A DNA stretch of 23,722 nucleotides, taken from positions 1-23,722 of the IMG/VR virus record IMGVR_UViG_3300037349_000158. One strand, 5' to 3'. The notes beneath the pieces were generated by a model. It did not search any database. It saw only the letters and a list, made by a program, of their open reading frames with translations, and was not told the origin of the DNA. Positions within the stretch are counted from its first letter, which is position 1. Each line of letters begins with the position of its first letter. Positions 19,135-23,722 of the stretch are shown here, piece by piece. The position numbers and the translations under genes were made by a program. Source of the DNA: a virus.

Positions 19135-21242
19135 TGAAGGCCGAAGTCCCTCCGAATCTGTCCCCGCCCGCCGAGGGCGAGACAGAGTCTGACGCATCCT
19201 CGTATACCTCCGCCTTTGATCCCGAGAAGCTACTCGATCGGATCAAGAGCCGGTACACCGAGGGCGTGAGCGCGATGGAAGAGAACCGTCGCCTGCATTC
19301 GGAGGATTTGAATTTCATCTACAACGCCGAGGCCCAAGCGCAATGGGATCCGGTGGTGCTCGAGGCCCGCAAGGGCAAACCGTGCTACACGTTCAATCGT
19401 GTGCTCGGCCCCGTGAATATCGTGAACGCGGACATGCGCCAGACGCGCCCGTCGGTGAAGTACCGGCCCAGCCGCGGCGGAGCGACGCAGCCGATCGCCG
19501 ACATTTACGGTGGCCTGTTCCGCAGCATGGAGAAAGACTCCCACGCGGTGCAGATCTACAAAGAGCAGTACAAGTATGCCGTGGGCGGCGGATATGGCGC
19601 GTGGCGGCTGGTTCCGGAGTTTGCGGACGATGACACCTTTGATCAGGTGCTGCGGCTTAAGTCGATTGCGAACCCGCAGAACGTTGTCTGGGATCCGCAG
19701 TGCGATGAGCCGTGCGCTGGCGATGCGATGTGGTGCGAAGTCGCCACGCGCATCTCGCGCGACCAGCACATTGCGCTGTTTCCCGATTGCGATCTGACAA
19801 GTTTTAACTGGTCGCGCGATTCGTACGGCTGGTTCACAGACAAGGATATTCGCGTCGTCGACTACTACGAGCGAGTGCCGTTTGAAAAGACAATCGCGCT
19901 GCTCTCCAGCGGCGATGTGATCGACTGGGTTGCTGACGAAGAGAAAGCGATCGCGCACCTTGACAGCCTTGGCATGAAGCACGCCAAGGTAGTCAAAACG
20001 CGCACCGTGCTCAAGTGGCGCGTGCTCTGGTGCCGGGCTAACGGCGCCCAGATTCTGGATGAGCCAGAATACTATGACTGGAAGCGCATCCCAGTCATCC
20101 GCGTCCCGGGCCGCTACATCAACATTGAAGGCCGGAAGAAATTCCAGAGCCTGATCCGCCACAGCAAGGACGCGCAGCGCAGCTATAACAGCCGCAACTC
20201 GGACATGATCGAGCGCAGCGCTCTCACTCCGAAAGCTCCGTACCTTGTGACGGAGGCCATGATCAAGGGTTATGAGCAGGTCTGGGCTCAGGCGAATACC
20301 GCCAGCCGACCGTATCTGCCGTACAACATCGACCCCAAGGCGGTGCAGTCTGGCGGTATGCCAGAGCGCACGCCGCCAATTGACGTGCCGACCGCAGCAC
20401 TTGCGCTGTCGCAACAGGCACTGGCCGACATTCAGGCCACGACAGGTTACTTCGACCCAGCGCTCGGCAACGCCGAGGATATGAACCGCGTCAGCGGCAA
20501 AGCGCTCGTGCAGCATACGCGCCGCAGCGATCTGGGCAGCTTCGAATTTATCGACGGGTTCGGCGACGCCATGCAGCTCACTGCAGAGATGTTCGCGGAC
20601 ATGGTTCCGACCGTGATGGACACTGAGCGCGTTGAGCGCATCATCGGTATGGATGACGTCGAGAAGATGATTACACTGAATGGCGAAGACGATGACGGGA
20701 ATGTGATCAATGACCTGAGAGAAGGATCTTACGACTGCACCGTGACGATTGGTCCGAGCTTCCAGACCGCAAGGCAAGAGTCGCTCGACACACTGATAAG
20801 CATTGCAGAGACAATTCCGCAAGCGCAGAACTTGATTGGCGATCTGATACTGAAGAACATCGATTCCCCGGACGCTGACGAGATGGCTCGCCGGCTGCGG
20901 ATTCCGCTGATACAGGCCGGCATAGTGCAGCCGACCGCTTCGGAGAAAGCCCAGCTTCCTCCCCCGCCACAGCCAAGTCCGGAACAGCAGATGCAGTCGA
21001 CACTGATGCAGGCGCGTACGGGTAAAGCCGTTGCAGATGCGCATCTGGCGTCCCAGAAGCTGAAGAACAGTCCGCTCGAAGTGCACCGTTTGATTTATGA
21101 GGCCGCTGGCAAGCACCTCGCGAACATCCTCGCTGCCCAGAATATAAAGTCGAACACGGCTGAGTATGCGGCAGATCAGGCTGAACGCGCGGCTGCGGCT
21201 GGCGACCAGACCGGCAGTGCCGGCAGTGGTGAGACCAGTTGA
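19134..21242 (+). CDS. P22-type portal protein (702 aa)
   Basis: Similar in length to P22 gp1 (725 aa) and with the familiar portal features: N-terminal clip/wing region (MEENRRLHSEDLNFIYNAEA), FNRVLGPVNIVNADMRQTRP, QYKYAVGGGYGAWRLVPEF, and a long central crown region with RIPVIRVPGRYINIEGR. The C-terminal ~60 residues form a helical, Gln/Ala-rich barrel-type extension (EQQMQSTLMQARTGKAVADA). Twelve copies should form the ring through which DNA enters the head and onto which terminase docks. The start shares one base with the previous stop. Confidence 0.95.
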   Translation: MKAEVPPNLSPPAEGETESDASSYTSAFDPEKLLDRIKSRYTEGVSAMEENRRLHSEDLNFIYNAEAQAQWDPVVLEARKGKPCYTFNRVLGPVNIVNADMRQTRPSVKYRPSRGGATQPIADIYGGLFRSMEKDSHAVQIYKEQYKYAVGGGYGAWRLVPEFADDDTFDQVLRLKSIANPQNVVWDPQCDEPCAGDAMWCEVATRISRDQHIALFPDCDLTSFNWSRDSYGWFTDKDIRVVDYYERVPFEKTIALLSSGDVIDWVADEEKAIAHLDSLGMKHAKVVKTRTVLKWRVLWCRANGAQILDEPEYYDWKRIPVIRVPGRYINIEGRKKFQSLIRHSKDAQRSYNSRNSDMIERSALTPKAPYLVTEAMIKGYEQVWAQANTASRPYLPYNIDPKAVQSGGMPERTPPIDVPTAALALSQQALADIQATTGYFDPALGNAEDMNRVSGKALVQHTRRSDLGSFEFIDGFGDAMQLTAEMFADMVPTVMDTERVERIIGMDDVEKMITLNGEDDDGNVINDLREGSYDCTVTIGPSFQTARQESLDTLISIAETIPQAQNLIGDLILKNIDSPDADEMARRLRIPLIQAGIVQPTASEKAQLPPPPQPSPEQQMQSTLMQARTGKAVADAHLASQKLKNSPLEVHRLIYEAAGKHLANILAAQNIKSNTAEYAADQAERAAAAGDQTGSAGSGETS

Positions 21243-21287
21243 TTCATTTTCGTCTCGCGGCAACGTATGCCGTGGTTGGAGTACATC

Positions 21288-22400
21288 ATGACTTTCACAC
21301 GCGAAGAGCTGGCCGCCTACGAGGCGAAGCCGGCGCCCACTGCTGCATCTGCTGCAGCTGAACCAGTTGAGATCGCCGAGCCGGCGGGCGAAGAAACGCC
21401 GGCAACCGATCCTGAGAGCGGTACCACTCAGGACCAGACAGCGGACACGTCAACCGCTGCTGAGACGGCCCCGGCCGATCCGGATGATGACGGTTCCACT
21501 CCCGATATAGAGGACTCGGGTACCTCACCCGCCACAGCTGAAGGCGAAACCGACCCAGATCCGGAAGCAGAGGCAGCGCCTCCAGCCCCGAAAAAGGGAA
21601 GTGCAGCAGCCCGTATACAAGAGCTGATCGACGAGAACAAAGCCCTTCGCGGCTTCGGAAATCATGTGACTGGGCAACTCACCGAGGCTCTTGCAAAGCT
21701 CAACGGTGGCAAAGGTGCAACTCAGGCGCAGGTAGAAGCAGTGGCGGAAGCGCCGCCCGCTGATGATCCGATGCCGACCCTCGAAGCCTCCGACTACGAC
21801 TCCGCAGCGCACACGAAGAAACTCTCCGAGTGGACGCAGCGGCAGATCAAGCGCGGAGTGCAAGAGGCTGTGCAGACAGTGCGTCAGCAGCAGGACAATG
21901 AGGTGATCAAAAACACCTACTTGAACAAAGCTGCCGAATTCGCCAAGACCAAAGCCGACTACGAAGCGGTGATGAGTAACCCTAACCTGCCTCAGCAGAA
22001 GCAGCGGGTGTCTCGCGCCGTAGTGTTATCGGATATTGGTCCGCAGATTGCCTATCACCTTGCCAAGCACCCGGATCTGGCCACGCGCATCTCCAAGATG
22101 GACGTGGAATCAGCTCTGCAGGCCATTGGCCGGATTGAAGGGCAGTTGACGGCGACCACTCCCCCGCCGAAGAAAGGTCCACCCCCGAAAGAGGGCTTGA
22201 AGACTCCAGCTCCTAAAACAGGCACAAGAACCGTCAGTAAGGCGCCTCCGCCGCCGCGCACGATCAACACTGGATCGAACACGCAATCGGGAGATTCTCT
22301 CGATACAAGTTCGTCTATGGACGATTGGGTAGCGCGCGAACGGAGTCGTAAAATGCAGGAGCGCGAAAACCGCCGAAAGATGCGGACTGCGCTTCGCTAG
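21288..22400 (+). CDS. Scaffolding protein (P22 gp8-like, 370 aa)
   Basis: ATG at 21288 follows GGAG at the usual spacing; the longer ATG at 21267 lacks one. Layout: acidic, Pro/Ala/Asp-rich disordered N-terminus (~1-110), a coiled-coil-type helix (AAARIQELIDENKALRGF and onwards), a helical middle (TKKLSEWTQRQIKRGVQEAV), a Pro/Lys-rich linker and a basic C-terminal helix (WVARERSRKMQERENRRKMR). This matches P22-type scaffolds, whose basic C-terminus binds the coat protein. It lies between portal and coat genes, the standard order, and would be removed from the mature head. Confidence 0.9.
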   Translation: MTFTREELAAYEAKPAPTAASAAAEPVEIAEPAGEETPATDPESGTTQDQTADTSTAAETAPADPDDDGSTPDIEDSGTSPATAEGETDPDPEAEAAPPAPKKGSAAARIQELIDENKALRGFGNHVTGQLTEALAKLNGGKGATQAQVEAVAEAPPADDPMPTLEASDYDSAAHTKKLSEWTQRQIKRGVQEAVQTVRQQQDNEVIKNTYLNKAAEFAKTKADYEAVMSNPNLPQQKQRVSRAVVLSDIGPQIAYHLAKHPDLATRISKMDVESALQAIGRIEGQLTATTPPPKKGPPPKEGLKTPAPKTGTRTVSKAPPPPRTINTGSNTQSGDSLDTSSSMDDWVARERSRKMQERENRRKMRTALR

Positions 22401-22424
22401 AAGAAAACCGGATAGGAATTCATC

Positions 22425-23702
22425 ATGGCCGTTGGCAATAGTCTACTTACGGCGCAATGGGTCGCGAGAAAAGCTCTCGTCCTCATGCACGCCAAGTCTA
22501 ACTTCACGGGTCGTTCGAACCGTGATTACCAGAGCCTGCTCCCCGGCCCGATTTCGGGCGTGATCTTGGGTCAGCAGCTCTCAATCCGCCTCCCGTTCCA
22601 GTACGTCGGCCGCACGGGCGCGACGATGAACGCACAGGCTTCAGTGCAGCGCTATGCAACGCTGAACGTGAACAATCAGGCTGGTGTTGACATCAATTTC
22701 ACCTCGGTTGAGCGCGGCATGTTGCTGAACAACTTCGAAGAGCAGGTTCTTGAACCGGCGCTTGCGAAGGCTGCTTCGATCGTCGAGACCTTCACCGCCG
22801 GACTGACGAACTCGGTTCCGAAGTTTGTCGGCGCCTACAACACCACGGCGAATTACGCCAACGTGCTGCTGGCAGAGCGCTTCCTCACGGAAACGCTGGC
22901 TCCCGAAGACGATCGCCGCACGATGTCTGCGACCCCGCAGGCTTCGTACTACTTCGTGCTCGACAACAAGGGCCTCTTCAATCCTCAGTCCGAAGTCTCG
23001 GACCAGTGGCTTGAGGGCGTGATCGCCGACAAGGCGGCCGGCTTCGTTGCATTCCGCAACACGAAGATGCCGACCCACTTGATCGGGTCATTCTCCACGA
23101 CCAGCGTTCCTGTGGTTAACGGCGCGGGTCAGAGCAATGCGGGCACGAACAATGCCTTCGTCGCAACCTTCACGCTGAACACCAACGGCTGGGCTGCGGG
23201 TCTCTCGACCCTGAACGCGGGCGATATCTTTACGATCGCTGGCGTCAATGACGTGGATCCGGAGAGCAAGATCTCGCTGGGCCGTCTGAAGCAGTTCACG
23301 GTCAACACGACCATCAGCGACACCGCTGGTGCGATTTCCGTGTCGATCTCTCCTGCCATCATCACCGGCGGAGCTTATCAGAACGTTGACTCGGTCCCGG
23401 CAGCTGGTGCCTCGATCTCGGTCTTCGGTTCGGGCGCTAACCCGGCCGCTGTCTCTGGTCAGCTGATCAAGCAGTCTCTGGCTTGGTACCGTGACGCGAT
23501 CGTGTTCGCGAATCCCCCGATGCTCGATCTGTCCCCGCTGGTCAAGATGACCGCTGCGGAGAATTTCGAAGGGTACAATATCCGATTCGCTCAGCAGTGG
23601 GATCCGACCAACGATCTGCTGCCGGCGCGTCTGGATATGATCTACGGCGCTGTTCTGGCTTACCCCGAAATGGCTGTCCGTCTCATCGAAATCCCGGCCT
23701 AA
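22425..23702 (+). CDS. Major capsid protein, P22 coat-type (425 aa)
   Basis: ATG with TAGGAATTC upstream. Close in length to P22 gp5 (430 aa) and in the same gene position. N-terminal NSLLTAQWVARKALVLMHAK and SNFTGRSNRDYQSLLPGPIS, and QLSIRLPFQYVGRTGATMNA, resemble gp5-type coat proteins of HK97 fold. Residues ~226-330 form a beta-rich insertion (NAFVATFTLNTNGWAAGLST onward) in the place of the P22 I-domain. The C-terminus ends RLDMIYGAVLAYPEMAVRLI. It builds the icosahedral shell on the scaffold. Confidence 0.95.
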   Translation: MAVGNSLLTAQWVARKALVLMHAKSNFTGRSNRDYQSLLPGPISGVILGQQLSIRLPFQYVGRTGATMNAQASVQRYATLNVNNQAGVDINFTSVERGMLLNNFEEQVLEPALAKAASIVETFTAGLTNSVPKFVGAYNTTANYANVLLAERFLTETLAPEDDRRTMSATPQASYYFVLDNKGLFNPQSEVSDQWLEGVIADKAAGFVAFRNTKMPTHLIGSFSTTSVPVVNGAGQSNAGTNNAFVATFTLNTNGWAAGLSTLNAGDIFTIAGVNDVDPESKISLGRLKQFTVNTTISDTAGAISVSISPAIITGGAYQNVDSVPAAGASISVFGSGANPAAVSGQLIKQSLAWYRDAIVFANPPMLDLSPLVKMTAAENFEGYNIRFAQQWDPTNDLLPARLDMIYGAVLAYPEMAVRLIEIPA

Positions 23703-23722
23703 GCCGTAACTGAGTAGCGGGG

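Noticed and set aside
19230-21263. 677-codon open frame on the minus strand across the portal gene
   Set aside because: It lies fully antisense to a clear portal gene with matching codon bias; GC-rich coding DNA often leaves a long antisense frame, and it has no recognisable domain.

Overview
The window is a stretch of a tailed double-stranded DNA phage (or prophage) genome, tightly packed and GC-rich. The head genes on the right (large terminase, P22-type portal, scaffold and P22-type coat protein, in that order) point to a podovirus-like Caudoviricetes with a P22-like head. Gene style, sigma70-like promoters and several small-protein families suggest a proteobacterial host, but nothing here fixes the genus. 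No tail, lysis, integrase or clear repressor gene is visible, and no tRNA, rRNA, insertion sequence or CRISPR array was seen.

Left arm (1-9832, all minus strand): a leftward array of small genes behind an 888-aa primase/SF3-helicase. Twelve of its 22 gene junctions are 4-base stop/start overlaps (ATGA, GTGA or TTGA), so it is probably one translationally coupled early operon. It holds the primase-helicase, a JAMM-like exported protein, a zinc-ribbon microprotein, an exported Cys protein, several very small genes, a sigma-factor-like protein, an HExxH metallopeptidase-like protein and, at the far left, a DUF7666-type protein with a 9-residue repeat that runs off the window. A second promoter at about 1870-1912 restarts transcription for the last five genes.

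Intergenic centre (9833-10748): about 0.9 kb without a convincing gene. It carries a promoter for the left arm, a 27-bp perfect inverted repeat, three 21-bp direct repeats, an AT-rich patch with dyads, and four iteron-like repeats of about 21 bp. It is the best candidate for the replication origin and control region.

Right arm (10749-23702, plus strand): small accessory and virion-type genes, several low-complexity Lys/Gly-rich proteins, beta-rich putative structural proteins, two adjacent GroES-like co-chaperonins, a long small-terminase-like protein with an N-terminal zinc finger, large terminase, portal, scaffold and major capsid protein. One minus-strand gene, an SprT-like metalloprotease, sits between terminase and portal and has its own promoter. 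That promoter and its operator are nearly identical to the one at 1870-1912, so the two loci look co-regulated, like a small regulon of accessory genes.

Functional calls rest on motifs and remembered family resemblance; no database search was run.
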